A DNA stretch of 46,349 nucleotides from Acidobacteriaceae bacterium (GTDB taxonomy: Bacteria > Acidobacteriota > Terriglobia > Terriglobales > Acidobacteriaceae), in NCBI GenBank assembly GCA_025352065.1, contig JANXUC010000124.1, positions 1 to 46,349 on the forward strand. The letters run 5' to 3'. The number at the start of each line of letters is the position of its first letter. Positions within the stretch are counted from its first letter, which is position 1. The translations under genes were made by a program, and so were the position numbers. A model generated the notes under the pieces. The model searched no databases, was not told the origin of the DNA, and saw only the letters and a program-made list of their open reading frames with translations. Below, one piece after another: positions 1 through 9,674 of the stretch.

Positions 1-108
1 CACGAAATCAAGTTAGCTTCGAGCAACCTGGCCGTTGCCGGAAGAGCGTTCTCTATCAACCCTTTACGGGATCTTTACCCCGATCTTACGGCGCGTGCCT
101 TGGAATAG
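1..108 (+). CDS. Possible C-terminal tail of a protein entering from the left
   Basis: Frame 1 is open from the first base to a TAG at 106-108 and would encode about 35 residues ending in DLTARALE. There is no start in the window, so this would be the end of a plus-strand gene lying mainly to the left and converging on the efflux operon. The tail is too short to recognise, and a 35-codon open frame at a window edge can arise by chance. Function unknown. Confidence 0.3.
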   Translation, partial: HEIKLASSNLAVAGRAFSINPLRDLYPDLTARALE

Positions 109-124
109 AAACCGCGGCGTGCTG

Positions 125-3100
125 CTACACCTGCAACACGTCGCCGTCCCGTGCCACCATCTCGTACAGCACCGGATTGACGAAGAATCCGATGAACAGC
201 CGTGAGATCAGACCGGCGACAATGACGATGGCGAATGGTTTCTGCGTATCGGAGCCAATTCCCGTTGAAAGCGCCGCTGGTAGCAAACCGAGGCACGCTA
301 CCAGCGCGGTCATCATGATTGGTCGCAGTCGCAGCAGGGAAGCTTCGCGGGTTGCCGCCCGTATGCCCATGCCTTCCTTGCGCAACTTATTGATGTAGGA
401 GACCAGAATAACGGCGGTTTCGACCGAAACGCCGAGTAGCGCGAGAAGTCCTAGGACAGACGAAACACTGAACGGAGTATGCGTGAGCTTCAGCGCGACC
501 AAAGCGCCTACCGGCTCTGTCATAATCACGCCGAGTGCAATCGTGACTGGGAACTTGAAGTTCCCGTAGAGTGCGAAGAGGATCATGAAAATCAGGCCCA
601 GCGCCAGCGGTCCAATTATGACCATTTGATCTTTGGCCTCAAGAAGTTGGCTGTACTCGCCGCCCCATTGCATCCAGTACCCTTGTGGCAGACTCACAGC
701 CTTCTTCACAGCGGCCTGGCCGTCTTGCACGGCCCGTTGCAAGTCGCGCCCCTTGATGCTGTACTGCACTCCAATGTAACGGGAGTTGTTCTCACGATAG
801 ATAAATGATGCGCCGTTTCCTTGCGTAATCGTGGCGAGCTGGCTCAGGGGAATCTGCTGGCCGTCTGGAGTGCCCACTAACAGATTCCCAATCTCGTGCG
901 CATTGCTGCGGAACTGGGGCTGCATACGGACGACGAGATCGAACAGCTTCTCTCCTTGCACGACCTGGGTTACAGCTTGCCCGCCGACTGCGGCTGAAAT
1001 TACGGCTTCCACATCCGCGACGTTGATTCCGTAGCGCGCAATCTTGTCGCGATCAACATCCAGCAGAAGGCTCGGCTGACCCAATTCGCGGACCACCGTA
1101 AGCTCGGAGAAGCCCGGTACTTGCGCTAATGTATTCTTGATCTTGATCGCCTTATCTTGAAGAACGGTGAGATCCTCGCCGTAAACTTTCACCGCCAGAG
1201 AGCTCTTGAGGCCGGTCAGTGCTTCGTCGACAGCATCTTCCGCAGGTTGAGTGTAGTTGAAAGTAATTCCAGGAAACGCAGTCAGTTTCTTGTCGATTGA
1301 CTCGATCAATTCTTTCTTGTCCTGAATTTCTCCAGCCCATGCCGGGTCTTTGTAGGGCTTCAGACCGATGTAAAACTCGCAGTTAAAAAAGCCTGTATGG
1401 TCGGTGCCGTCGTCCGGCCGTCCATGTTCGGAGCCTACAACCGTGACCTGCGGATACGACAAAAGAATGTCGCGAATTTGTGGTGAGATCTTACTCGATT
1501 CCTCAAAAGAGATTGTGTAGGGCATAGTCGCGCGAATCCATAGCGCGCCTTCGTCCAGATGGGGCATAAACTCGCCGCCAATGAACGGTATCAGCAAGAG
1601 GGCGGCTGCAAAGATCAAGCTTGCGATCAGCATCGTCAGCTTGGGACGATCCAGCGCCCAATCCAGCTGCTTCGCATATTTTTCTTTCATCCACTCGACG
1701 GCGCGATTCTTCTTTTCCCGCACACCGCTCCTAAACCAGTATGAAGCAAGCACAGGCACCAGAGTCAGAGTCAGGATGAGGGCGCCAACCAGCGCGAACG
1801 ACATGGTCTCTGCCATGGGGTGGAACAACTTCCCAGCCGGTCCTGTGAGCGCGTAAATAGGGAGATATCCAGCCAGGATGACAGCGACCGAATAGAAGAT
1901 AGGCCGGTCCACGTCCTTGGCCGCGGCGAGAATCACTTCGTTGAGTTTGTAATCTTGACCTTCGCGCAAGGCCAGTTCGCGGTAGATGTTCTCCACCATC
2001 ACGACCGTGCCGTCGATGACGATGCCGAAGTCAATAGCGCCGATGGAAAGAAGATTCGCCGCCACATCGTGCGCATGCAGAACGATGAATGCAAAAAGCA
2101 GGGAAAGCGGAATGGTTAGCGCAACGATGATGGCGGCGCGGAAGCTCACCAGAAAAAAGATCAGCACGATCAGCACGAGTAACATGCCGCGAAAAAGATT
2201 ACTCTCAACTGTTTCCGTGGTGAGCCCGACCAGCGCGCTGCGGTCGTAGAAGGGATGAATCTTGACATCTTTCGGCAGAATCTGGCGATTGATCTCCTCA
2301 GTTTTCGCTTCTACAGCTTTCAAGACGTTTTGCGTTTGCGCGCCCCGTAGCATGAGGATGATGCCTTCCACGGCATCATTGTTCTTCTGGAATCCGAACT
2401 GGCCCAGACGGGGAGCGTGCCCGATGACCACATCTCCTACATCCCGCACACGGATAGGCGTGCCTTTGTTGGCGCCAACGACGATGTTTCCAATGTCGTC
2501 CGTTGTTCGTACGAGTCCTAGTCCACGAACGTAGTAAAACTGGCCGCCCTGCGAGAAGAATCCGCCGCCAGCGTTGGAATTATTCGCCGCCAGAGCGGCG
2601 TTCACCTGTGGAACGGTCAGATGGTATCCGTAGATTTTGGCCGGATCGAGCAGAACCTGATACTGCATCGTAGTTCCGCCCAAACCGGAGTCATCCGCCA
2701 CGCCCGGTACGGATTTGTACGCCCGACTTACCACCCAATCGTTAATGGTCTTCAGCTCTTGCGGGCTGCGGTCGGGGCTCTCCAGCACATAGCGATATAC
2801 CAATCCGCTTGGACTGAATAGAGGCGCAACGCTCGGGGATACTCCCGACGGAAGGGCAGCGTTCGGGAGCCGCTCAAACGCAACTTGCCGTGCAAAGTAG
2901 CTGTCCGTGTTGTCTTCAAATGTGAGGATGACGTCGGACAGGCCGTACAGCGAAATAGATCGCATCACGACCATATGCGGGATGCCATTCATCGCCACTT
3001 CCAGGGGCAGCGTGACCTGGCGCTCCACTTCTTCCGCTGCGTGATCCGGCCATTGCGTGATGATTTCGACCCGAGGAGGCGCCAAATCGGGATAGGCGTC

Positions 3101-3208
3101 CACCGGCATCCGCTGGAACGACAAAATTCCTCCCACCGTGATAAACAAGGTCAGCATCAAGACCAGGAACTTTTGCTGCAGCGCGGCTTGTACGATTCGG
3201 TTAATCAT
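125..3208 (-). CDS. czcA: CzcA/CusA-family heavy-metal efflux RND permease
   Basis: Inner-membrane proton-driven pump of the heavy-metal efflux RND family; it would work with the adaptor and outer-membrane protein encoded just upstream to expel metal cations. About 1,027 residues, normal for the family. A first membrane segment (near VLMLTLFITVGGILSF) is followed by the periplasmic porter region with AYPDLAPPRVEI, a central membrane block, a second periplasmic half (GGEFMPHLDEGAL) and a final membrane block. The membrane motif DFGIVIDGTVVMVEN has the two acidic residues of CzcA-type pumps for divalent cations rather than the pattern of Cu/Ag CusA pumps; exact metal is inference. An ATG at 3247 exists, but the ATG at 3208 (MINRIVQAALQQKF) matches the usual family start and avoids overlapping the adaptor gene. 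Last gene of the minus-strand operon. Confidence 0.93.
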   Translation of the reverse strand: MINRIVQAALQQKFLVLMLTLFITVGGILSFQRMPVDAYPDLAPPRVEIITQWPDHAAEEVERQVTLPLEVAMNGIPHMVVMRSISLYGLSDVILTFEDNTDSYFARQVAFERLPNAALPSGVSPSVAPLFSPSGLVYRYVLESPDRSPQELKTINDWVVSRAYKSVPGVADDSGLGGTTMQYQVLLDPAKIYGYHLTVPQVNAALAANNSNAGGGFFSQGGQFYYVRGLGLVRTTDDIGNIVVGANKGTPIRVRDVGDVVIGHAPRLGQFGFQKNNDAVEGIILMLRGAQTQNVLKAVEAKTEEINRQILPKDVKIHPFYDRSALVGLTTETVESNLFRGMLLVLIVLIFFLVSFRAAIIVALTIPLSLLFAFIVLHAHDVAANLLSIGAIDFGIVIDGTVVMVENIYRELALREGQDYKLNEVILAAAKDVDRPIFYSVAVILAGYLPIYALTGPAGKLFHPMAETMSFALVGALILTLTLVPVLASYWFRSGVREKKNRAVEWMKEKYAKQLDWALDRPKLTMLIASLIFAAALLLIPFIGGEFMPHLDEGALWIRATMPYTISFEESSKISPQIRDILLSYPQVTVVGSEHGRPDDGTDHTGFFNCEFYIGLKPYKDPAWAGEIQDKKELIESIDKKLTAFPGITFNYTQPAEDAVDEALTGLKSSLAVKVYGEDLTVLQDKAIKIKNTLAQVPGFSELTVVRELGQPSLLLDVDRDKIARYGINVADVEAVISAAVGGQAVTQVVQGEKLFDLVVRMQPQFRSNAHEIGNLLVGTPDGQQIPLSQLATITQGNGASFIYRENNSRYIGVQYSIKGRDLQRAVQDGQAAVKKAVSLPQGYWMQWGGEYSQLLEAKDQMVIIGPLALGLIFMILFALYGNFKFPVTIALGVIMTEPVGALVALKLTHTPFSVSSVLGLLALLGVSVETAVILVSYINKLRKEGMGIRAATREASLLRLRPIMMTALVACLGLLPAALSTGIGSDTQKPFAIVIVAGLISRLFIGFFVNPVLYEMVARDGDVLQV

Positions 3209-3224
3209 TCTGATTTCGTGGGTA

Positions 3225-4421
3225 CTAGCGTTGCAACGAATTCGCAAACTGCAAAAAGACGCTGCCGTTTCCTATCACGCGGTCTCCAGCTTGCAGGCCG
3301 CTTGTAATCTGTGTCTGCCCGTTGATGCTGTCTCCCAGCATTACCGTGCGCCGCCCAAACTGGTTCGCGGTTCCAGCAGTTGTCGCCACATACACAAACG
3401 GCTGATTCTCCGTATCGCGCAGAACGGAGGCATCGGGTAACGCTAAGGCATTCGGGATGTTGCCCGCACTCACCGTCGCCGTCACGTACATATCCTTCTT
3501 CAGCTTTTGTCCGGGATTGTTGGTTTCAATGCGCGCCTGTAAAGTACGCGTTGCCGGGTCCAACGAGGCTGCAATGTAGGAAATCCTTCCGCTAAATGCC
3601 TGCGGATTAGTGTCGGTCTGAATGCTGACGGCGTCTCCCACGCGCACGTAGGGCAAGTCTTTTTGATAGACATTGACCAACACCCAAACTGTGCTCGTGT
3701 CCGAAATCATGAAGCATTGGGTTACGCCGGGCTGAACAAGTTGCCCCGCGGAAACGTCTTGCTCGACGACCTCGCCGCTGATAGGCGCTCTGACTGGAAC
3801 TTCAAAAGAGGGAGGACCGTTTACCAGCGCGTCGACATCCATGATGCCAATGACTTTTAACGCCGCTTGCGCGGACGCCAAATCGCCACTGGCCTGGATC
3901 TCGGCGGATTGGGCCTGTTCCAGATTCTGTTCCGCAATAGCATGGTGTTCGTACAAATCTTGCGCTCGCGCGATGGCTTTTTTTGCCAAAGCGTAAGCGT
4001 CTCGCGTCTTCAAATAGTTGGTGCGAAGCTGCGAATAGTCGGGGCTCGCCACGTACAGCATCGGCGTGCCCTTAGCGACCTTCTGACCGGGAACCACAAC
4101 AATGCGACTCACCGGCCCGCTTACCGGCGTGATCATCGGCGTGGTTCTGAAACTGTTGTAAGCCACCGCGCCTGTTAGCCGCAAAGTTCGAGTCAGCGTC
4201 GTAGGCTGCACGGTTACAACCTGTACGTGTGCCATCTGGTCCTGCGGAATGGTGAAGAGTTCGGGGTCGTTAGGATTCTTAGCGCCGCTCGCTGCCGTAC
4301 TTGGCGCTGAGCTGTCGCAGCCAGCTAGTACCAGCAGGCTTGCCGATAGTGCAAGCACCGCAATTCCCCCGAAACTCGCAGGCGGAACAAAAACTCGCCA
4401 AAGATTCTTGCGCATGGTCAT
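3225..4421 (-). CDS. czcB: RND efflux periplasmic adaptor lipoprotein (CzcB/CusB type)
   Basis: Membrane-fusion protein that would link the RND permease to the TolC-like outer-membrane channel. The N-terminus is a lipoprotein signal (hydrophobic run then LVLAGC, Cys about residue 34), so it is probably lipid-anchored. It is followed by a beta-barrel/lipoyl half (GPVSRIVVVPGQKVAKG), an alpha-hairpin (residues about 130-190, rich in Ala/Gln/Glu), the second lipoyl half (RAPISGEVVEQDVSAG) and a C-terminal barrel domain ending in VIGNGSVFLQFANSLQR. 398 residues, usual length. The start codon overlaps the stop of the upstream TolC-like gene as ATGA, implying translational coupling; a second ATG lies two codons in. 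I see no His-rich metal-binding N-terminal domain. Confidence 0.92.
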   Translation of the reverse strand: MTMRKNLWRVFVPPASFGGIAVLALSASLLVLAGCDSSAPSTAASGAKNPNDPELFTIPQDQMAHVQVVTVQPTTLTRTLRLTGAVAYNSFRTTPMITPVSGPVSRIVVVPGQKVAKGTPMLYVASPDYSQLRTNYLKTRDAYALAKKAIARAQDLYEHHAIAEQNLEQAQSAEIQASGDLASAQAALKVIGIMDVDALVNGPPSFEVPVRAPISGEVVEQDVSAGQLVQPGVTQCFMISDTSTVWVLVNVYQKDLPYVRVGDAVSIQTDTNPQAFSGRISYIAASLDPATRTLQARIETNNPGQKLKKDMYVTATVSAGNIPNALALPDASVLRDTENQPFVYVATTAGTANQFGRRTVMLGDSINGQTQITSGLQAGDRVIGNGSVFLQFANSLQR

Positions 4422-5698
4422 GGCAGGCTCCTCGTTCCCACCGCTTGTTTCAGTTGTTCCAAAGCTGTCATATACGAAGCCAGTGCCTGACGGTAAGCCA
4501 GTTGTACCGCCCGGTTGCTGCGCTCGGCATCGAGAAAGTCCAGCAGGCTGACGGCTCCCCGTTTATACGCGTACTCGCTGATGTCGCGCGATTCCTGCGC
4601 TTGCTTCAGATACCCGGACGTGTAGAGTTGCACAACTTCTTCGTTGCTCCGAAGGGTCGCGTAGGCGTTCTCGACGTCGCCAAGAACGGTGTCGCTGGTC
4701 GCTTGCTGCTGTTCCTGAGCTTGGGTAAGGGCGTAGCCGGTCCGCGCAATCTCGCCTTGATTCCGATTGAAGAACGGTAACTCAAAGCTCGTGTACAGGG
4801 AAGTCGAGGTTGATCCGGCAACGTGGGACAGCGCATACGTCGCATTGATATCAACCTTGGCGTTTGCCTTGGCCAACAGAATCTGGCTTTGCGCAGCGAC
4901 AATCCCTAAATCTGCGGCTCGGAAGTCCGGGCGTTCTTTCAGCGCTTTAACCTGTAAATCTTCAAGTCTTGCCTTGAGTGGCTCGTACGCCAGATCGCCA
5001 ACCACTTCGTAATCTGCAGGCACCGCATTGAATCCCAACGCTTCGCGCAGCGCGACCAACGCTTGCACTCTTGCCAAACGCGCTGAGGAAACGTCGGTCT
5101 CAAACTGCAGCATTTGCAGCTTGATCTTCAAATAGTCGCCTTCGCCGATGGCGCCTGCTTTAAGTTGTGCCTCGCCAATGTCGACCGTCTGCTGAAAATC
5201 TTTCAAATTCCGTATAGCGAAGTCTAGAGTAGATTCGGCTAAGAGCACGCCGATGAACTGCTGCCCTACGTTGAAGTCGAGTGTCCGTTCCGCGTCGGCA
5301 ATCTGCGCTCTGGTAGCTGCCGTCTGATCCCGTGCCGCTTGCAGCCTGCGCTGCCGCTTGCGACCGCGCTCGAACAAGTAGCCGATCCCTACATCGAACT
5401 GCTGCGTCTGATCGAGATTTTGCCCGGAAAAATCTTGCGGGCTAAAGAAGGGAAGAAACTGGCTGTCGGCGGACAACGTCGGATTCGGCCGCAGGTTCGC
5501 CGTGATCTCCTGCGCCTGGTTTTGGAGAATCTGCGTCCGCGCCGCCTTCAGCGCATGGTTGTGCTCCAGCGCCAGATGAATCGCATCCTCCAACGTGATC
5601 CGTGTCGTGTTTTGCCCGGTCGCTACTCCCGTCAAAAGTAGGGATAGCGTTGCTGCAACAGCGAAGGCCGGAATGTATCGTGAACGCATAAGATTCAA
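4418..5698 (-). CDS. czcC: TolC-family outer membrane efflux protein (CzcC type)
   Basis: Outer-membrane channel of the tripartite metal efflux system. A signal peptide (hydrophobic AVAATLSLLLTGVATGQ) precedes two repeats of the OEP fold, each beginning with a helical stretch (ITLEDAIHLALEHNHALKAA near residue 35; KALKERPDFRAADLGIVAAQ near residue 255). The protein is rich in Ala, Gln and Leu coiled-coil sequence and has no Cys-rich domain. 426 residues is normal. It precedes the adaptor with a 4-base ATGA overlap and follows the small membrane protein by 113 bp. The order outer-membrane protein, adaptor, pump is the usual czcCBA order. Confidence 0.9.
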   Translation of the reverse strand: MNLMRSRYIPAFAVAATLSLLLTGVATGQNTTRITLEDAIHLALEHNHALKAARTQILQNQAQEITANLRPNPTLSADSQFLPFFSPQDFSGQNLDQTQQFDVGIGYLFERGRKRQRRLQAARDQTAATRAQIADAERTLDFNVGQQFIGVLLAESTLDFAIRNLKDFQQTVDIGEAQLKAGAIGEGDYLKIKLQMLQFETDVSSARLARVQALVALREALGFNAVPADYEVVGDLAYEPLKARLEDLQVKALKERPDFRAADLGIVAAQSQILLAKANAKVDINATYALSHVAGSTSTSLYTSFELPFFNRNQGEIARTGYALTQAQEQQQATSDTVLGDVENAYATLRSNEEVVQLYTSGYLKQAQESRDISEYAYKRGAVSLLDFLDAERSNRAVQLAYRQALASYMTALEQLKQAVGTRSLP

Positions 5699-5811
5699 GC
5701 CATCTGGCCCAATACATGAATTGCTTCTTGCACTGCAACAAATTCAAATTATTCGAAATATGGTACGAAAAAACGGAAAATTGCGAGCGCGCAACTTCTC
5801 ACGCAGCAGAA

Positions 5812-6135
5812 TTAGAGATTGGGAGGGGGGCGGGTAAACAGACGGAGGCGATAAGCGGGGCGCACCGGTGCGGTTGGAATGAGCGCATAGGATCGAACAG
5901 GGGCCAGCGTTAAGCCGACGAACGCAAATGCCAAGGTTAGAGCGATGGCCTGCATGGCAACACAGAGCAGGCAGGGTGCGGACGAAGAGCTGCTCGGTCC
6001 GGACCCGGATGCTTCAGCCAATCCCGGGCAGACATGCACAGCGTGGGCAAACGCCACTAGGAGCAGTAAGCCCAGAATCAGCGCTCGCCAGCTCCTGACG
6101 TCGAACTTAGCCTCGAATTGAAACCGGGTAAGCAA
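5812..6135 (-). CDS. Small two-segment membrane protein with CxxC, head of efflux operon
   Basis: 107 residues from a TTG start; no ATG is available before the second hydrophobic segment. Two hydrophobic segments (about 18-35 ILGLLLLVAFAHAVHVC and about 60-80) flank a Ser-rich loop, with a CLLC pair just before the second. The tail is Pro/Arg-rich. Small proteins of this shape (DUF2946-like) often stand beside heavy-metal efflux operons in Proteobacteria and Acidobacteria; that match is my impression from architecture, not a proven homology. Its place at the head of the czc-like operon suggests a metal-related role, perhaps binding through the Cys pair. The start lies at the base of a possible hairpin (6135-6166). 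Could be a non-coding frame, but codon use and context favour a gene. Confidence 0.6.
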   Translation of the reverse strand: MLTRFQFEAKFDVRSWRALILGLLLLVAFAHAVHVCPGLAEASGSGPSSSSSAPCLLCVAMQAIALTLAFAFVGLTLAPVRSYALIPTAPVRPAYRLRLFTRPPPNL

Positions 6136-6166
6136 GGTTCTTCTTCAATGTTAGATGCAAGAACCT
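6135..6166 (-). promoter_or_regulatory. Inverted repeat over the start of the small membrane protein gene
   Basis: Two 8-base arms, AGGTTCTT and AAGAACCT, are separated by 16 bases. On the minus-strand transcript the second arm is directly beside the TTG start and covers the purine-rich GAAGAAGAA that would serve as ribosome-binding site. The hairpin could therefore control translation of the operon's first gene, or be an operator. Role is inference. Confidence 0.3.
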
Positions 6167-6263
6167 CTTAAGCCAAGAAAAGAATTTTAGCAATTACTCT
6201 TCAGTAACTAGCCGCAAGAGGAGAAACTCTTAGACTCTTGCAGCCATCCATTCTGGGGATCTC

Positions 6264-9200
6264 CTAGTGGGCCAGTTCTTGCAGCACTTTCGCGCGGTCT
6301 GCTGGCGCGAGCATGACAGGCGGGATTCCGTCTTCGACCGCCATCTTCTGGAACGCAGCCAAGTCGCTGCGCTGCAGGTCCATCCAGCCCGATAGCTGTT
6401 CGTCCACCAGCTTCTTCATCTGGTCAAACTGCTTGTAGGACGGCTCGGTCGGCGCCGAATCCGTATCCAGGCTCACACCCATGGCCAAGCCAGCCAGCCG
6501 GATGTCGATTCGTGCTGGATAGGCGAGAGAATCTTCGTTGGCGACGATTCGCTTGTCCAGCAGCTCATCGCGGACGGCTAGCAATTTCTTATCGAGATCG
6601 GTGGCAGCCTTCCGGATCGGTTCGTGCTCGGAAGCTTGGGGTAGACGTCGCGCCAGGTCGTTGACCTGGGCGCGGACGTCTTCGAGTTGGTTGACCGAGT
6701 CGGCGATGCGGCTGAGCTGTTCTCGAATCTGAATGCGAAGATCAAACTGTTTCTGCAAATCTTCCGCCGAGACTTTTACGCGCGGATCAAGGCGTAGATC
6801 GAGCGGCGCGGTTTCGGTCTGGCCGCCCGAAGTCAGGCGCACCTGATACTTACCTGGCAGCGCCATGGGGCCATGTGCTCCGGCTTGATATTCGAACAAA
6901 TAGTAGCCGGGAACACGGTGAGCTTCTTCGTACTGCATGTCCCACACGAAGCGGTTGAGGCCCGTCTTGACCTCAATTTCTTTTTCGGGCTTTTTGCTCT
7001 CGGGATCGAGAGGCTCGTTCAGTTCATTCGTCCGTGTGCTAGAGAATTTGCGCACAACCTGTCCAGCGGCATTTAGTATCTCGATCGTGGTTTCGCCTTT
7101 GGGTTTCGCTTTGAAGAAGAAGTCGATCACCGCTCCGGTGGTCGGGTTCTTGCCCGTATAGGAGGAGCGCTTCTCGTCCTCTCCGCTGCCGTGGTACCGG
7201 ATGGCGGGAGCTGGCGTGAACAAATGCATTTCCGACTGCATCAGTGCATCGGAGTACTGGCGTAGAGGTTCAATGTTGTCCAGAATCCAGAACGCGCGTC
7301 CGTGGGTTGCCACCACCAGGTCGTCGTCTTTCACGACCAGGTCATGAATCGGGGTGGTGGGAAGATTTAGTTTCAGTTGCCGCCAGTCGGCGCCGTCGTT
7401 GAAAGAGATATAAACGCCTGTTTCAGTTCCGGCGTAAAGCAAGCCCTGCTTCTTGGGATCTTCGCGAACCGCGCGTACGAAGGTTCCGTCGGGAATACCG
7501 TTGACGAGCTTGGCCCAAGTTTTGCCGAAGTCGGTTGTTCTGAAAATGTACGGGTGATAGTCGTCGTTCTGGTGACGGTCGACGGCAACGTAAGCCGTGC
7601 CTGCATCTTTTGGAGAAGCTTCAATCAAGCTGATACGGCTAAATTCCGGAATTTCTTTTGGCGTGACGTTGGCCCAGTTCTTGCCACCGTCGCGAGTGAT
7701 GTGAACGAGTCCATCGTCGGTGCCCGCCCAGATTTCATCTTTGGCGACGGGCGATTCGGCGACCGCAAAAATGGTGTCGTAGTATTCGGTTCCGGTGTCG
7801 TCCTTGTTGATGGGGCCGCCGGAAATCTGCTGCTTGGTCTTGTCGTTGCGGGTGAGGTCGGGGCTGATCGCTTCCCAATGTACGCCGCCGTCGGTGGTCT
7901 TGAATAGACGTTCGCCAGCGTGATACAGAACGTTGGGATCGTGCGGAGAGATTAGAGCGGGCGCGGTCCACTGAAAGCGGTGTTCCAGAACTGCAGCACC
8001 GCGTCCATCGGAGACTTCATGTCCGGCGGAAACGCTTCTCGTTTGTCCGGTGTGGCGGTCATAGCGTGACAACACGCCTTGATAGTCGCCAGCGTAAACA
8101 ATGTTTGGATCCAGCGGATAGGGAGCGATGTATCCGGCTTCGCCGCCGCCTACGGCGTACCAGTCGGCGCGACCGATGGAGCCATCATCACTGCGGCTGG
8201 CGATGGCAATGGTGCTGTTATCCTGCTGCGCGCCGTAAACGTAATACGGCGTGCGGTTGTCGGTAATGACGTGATAAAACTGCGCGGTTGGCTGGTTATC
8301 TTCGCGACTCCACGACTTGCCGCCGTCGAGTGTGACAGTCACGCCGCCGTCGTTGGAAGCCATCATGCGACGCGAATTCGTGGGATCAATCCACAGTCCA
8401 TGATTGTCGCCATGGGGAATCTTCATTTTGTTCATGCTGCGGCCACCGTCGGTGGATTTATACGAATCCACATTCATAAAGTAGACAGTGTCGGTGTCCT
8501 GCGGATCGGCGATGACGTGCATGTAATACCAGGCGCGCTGTTGGATGTTGCGAGTCGGGTTGACGCGATCCCAGGTTTCGCCGCCGTCGTCGGAGCGGTA
8601 GAGGCCGCCTTCGTGGGCTTCGATGAGGGCATAAACGCGCTCCGAGTTTGCCGCTACCGCTACGCCGATGCGTCCGTAGGGGCCTTTGGGGAGGCCGTGT
8701 TCTTCCAGCTTTTTCCAGGTTGCGCCCGCATCGCTGGAGCGGTAGAGGCCGCTGCCGGGGCCGCCGCTGGTGAGGCTCCACGGCGTGCGGCGCGTTTCCC
8801 AGAGAGAGGCGAAGAGAATGTTGGGGTTGTGTGGATCAAACGCGATGTCGATGCCGCCGGTGTTCTCGTCTTTGTAGAGAACCTTTTCCCAGGTTTTGCC
8901 GCCATCGATGGTGCGGAAGATGCCACGTTCTGTATTCGGACCAAACGGATGGCCGAGAGCGGCGACATAAGCGATGTCGGCATTACGCGGATGGACGATG
9001 ACGCGGCCAATTGCGCGCGTGTCTTTAAGACCGATGTTTTTCCAGGTTTTGCCGCCATCGAGCGTTGTGTAGACGCCGTCGCCGTGAGAGATGTTGCCGC
9101 GGATGCAGGCCTCGCCGGTGCCGACGTAGACGATATTGGGATCGGACGGAGCGACCGCGAGGCTTCCGATGGAGGAGGTTCCTTCATCGTCAAACATCGA

Positions 9201-9551
9201 TTGCCAGGTCAAAGCGCCGTCGGTCGATTTCCAGACGCCGCCTCCGGTGGAGCCGAAGTAGTAGACATTGGGATCGCCGGGGATGCCTGCAGCCGTCAAG
9301 GAGCGGCCACCGCGGAAGGGGCCAATGTTGCGATACTTCAAACCTTTCAAGGCGTCATCCCATTTTTTGGGTTCGGCGGGCTTGGCGGCGCTGGCGTTGG
9401 CGGGAGCTTCGGCGGGAGCACCGGCGGGCTTGGTTTCCTTGCTGTGCCTTTGAGCGAAGCCGAAAGACGAAACCGCGAGCAGAACAAACGACAACACGGC
9501 GAGCATCCGAACACTGACTGCGCGTGGGCGCACTACGTTGCAAAGCAGCAT
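6264..9551 (-). CDS. Secreted BNR-repeat beta-propeller protein (sortilin/VPS10-like fold)
   Basis: 1,095-residue exported protein. The N-terminus carries a signal peptide (MLAVLSFVLLAVSSFGFAQ; this Met is residue 16, so a start at 9506 is also possible). The body holds about eleven BNR/Asp-box motifs of the form S/T-x-D-G-G-x-T-W (STDGALTW, TLDGGKTW, TIDGGKTW, SSDAGATW, SDDGGETW, TLDGGKSW, TTDGGVHW, TRDGGKNW, TTDFGKTW and others), as in tandem seven-bladed propellers. The last 300 residues are a beta-rich linker followed by a helical region (KQFDLRIQIREQLSRIADSV). Such proteins are numerous in Acidobacteria and are often annotated as glycosyl hydrolase or sortilin-like; catalytic activity cannot be inferred from the motifs. 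It stands alone, divergent from the metalloprotease gene. A 491-codon antisense frame inside it is a codon-bias shadow. Confidence 0.9.
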   Translation of the reverse strand: MLLCNVVRPRAVSVRMLAVLSFVLLAVSSFGFAQRHSKETKPAGAPAEAPANASAAKPAEPKKWDDALKGLKYRNIGPFRGGRSLTAAGIPGDPNVYYFGSTGGGVWKSTDGALTWQSMFDDEGTSSIGSLAVAPSDPNIVYVGTGEACIRGNISHGDGVYTTLDGGKTWKNIGLKDTRAIGRVIVHPRNADIAYVAALGHPFGPNTERGIFRTIDGGKTWEKVLYKDENTGGIDIAFDPHNPNILFASLWETRRTPWSLTSGGPGSGLYRSSDAGATWKKLEEHGLPKGPYGRIGVAVAANSERVYALIEAHEGGLYRSDDGGETWDRVNPTRNIQQRAWYYMHVIADPQDTDTVYFMNVDSYKSTDGGRSMNKMKIPHGDNHGLWIDPTNSRRMMASNDGGVTVTLDGGKSWSREDNQPTAQFYHVITDNRTPYYVYGAQQDNSTIAIASRSDDGSIGRADWYAVGGGEAGYIAPYPLDPNIVYAGDYQGVLSRYDRHTGQTRSVSAGHEVSDGRGAAVLEHRFQWTAPALISPHDPNVLYHAGERLFKTTDGGVHWEAISPDLTRNDKTKQQISGGPINKDDTGTEYYDTIFAVAESPVAKDEIWAGTDDGLVHITRDGGKNWANVTPKEIPEFSRISLIEASPKDAGTAYVAVDRHQNDDYHPYIFRTTDFGKTWAKLVNGIPDGTFVRAVREDPKKQGLLYAGTETGVYISFNDGADWRQLKLNLPTTPIHDLVVKDDDLVVATHGRAFWILDNIEPLRQYSDALMQSEMHLFTPAPAIRYHGSGEDEKRSSYTGKNPTTGAVIDFFFKAKPKGETTIEILNAAGQVVRKFSSTRTNELNEPLDPESKKPEKEIEVKTGLNRFVWDMQYEEAHRVPGYYLFEYQAGAHGPMALPGKYQVRLTSGGQTETAPLDLRLDPRVKVSAEDLQKQFDLRIQIREQLSRIADSVNQLEDVRAQVNDLARRLPQASEHEPIRKAATDLDKKLLAVRDELLDKRIVANEDSLAYPARIDIRLAGLAMGVSLDTDSAPTEPSYKQFDQMKKLVDEQLSGWMDLQRSDLAAFQKMAVEDGIPPVMLAPADRAKVLQELAH

Positions 9552-9630
9552 TGAATCGATTCTCCAGAGGAAGTGTAGGACCGCCCATCCTAATCCCCCC
9601 GCGCCAAGGATGGAAGAGGCTAGTTACCCT

Positions 9631-9674
9631 TATAATCATGGGCATTCATTTTTGGTGCTCGGGGAGGAAATGCT
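9631..9674 (+). promoter_or_regulatory. Likely -10 box and ribosome-binding site of the metalloprotease gene
   Basis: A perfect TATAAT lies at 9631-9636 and a strong GGGGAGG at 9661-9667, seven bases before the ATG at 9675. I see no good -35 box at 16-18 bases upstream. Another ATG at 9670 is out of frame and too close to the ribosome-binding site. Confidence 0.4.

Noticed and set aside
8079-9554. 491-codon plus-strand open frame opposite the BNR-repeat gene
   Set aside because: It mirrors the codon pattern of the repeated minus-strand gene, has no domain or signal pattern I recognise, and has no ribosome-binding site. The sense frame has clear repeats and a signal peptide.
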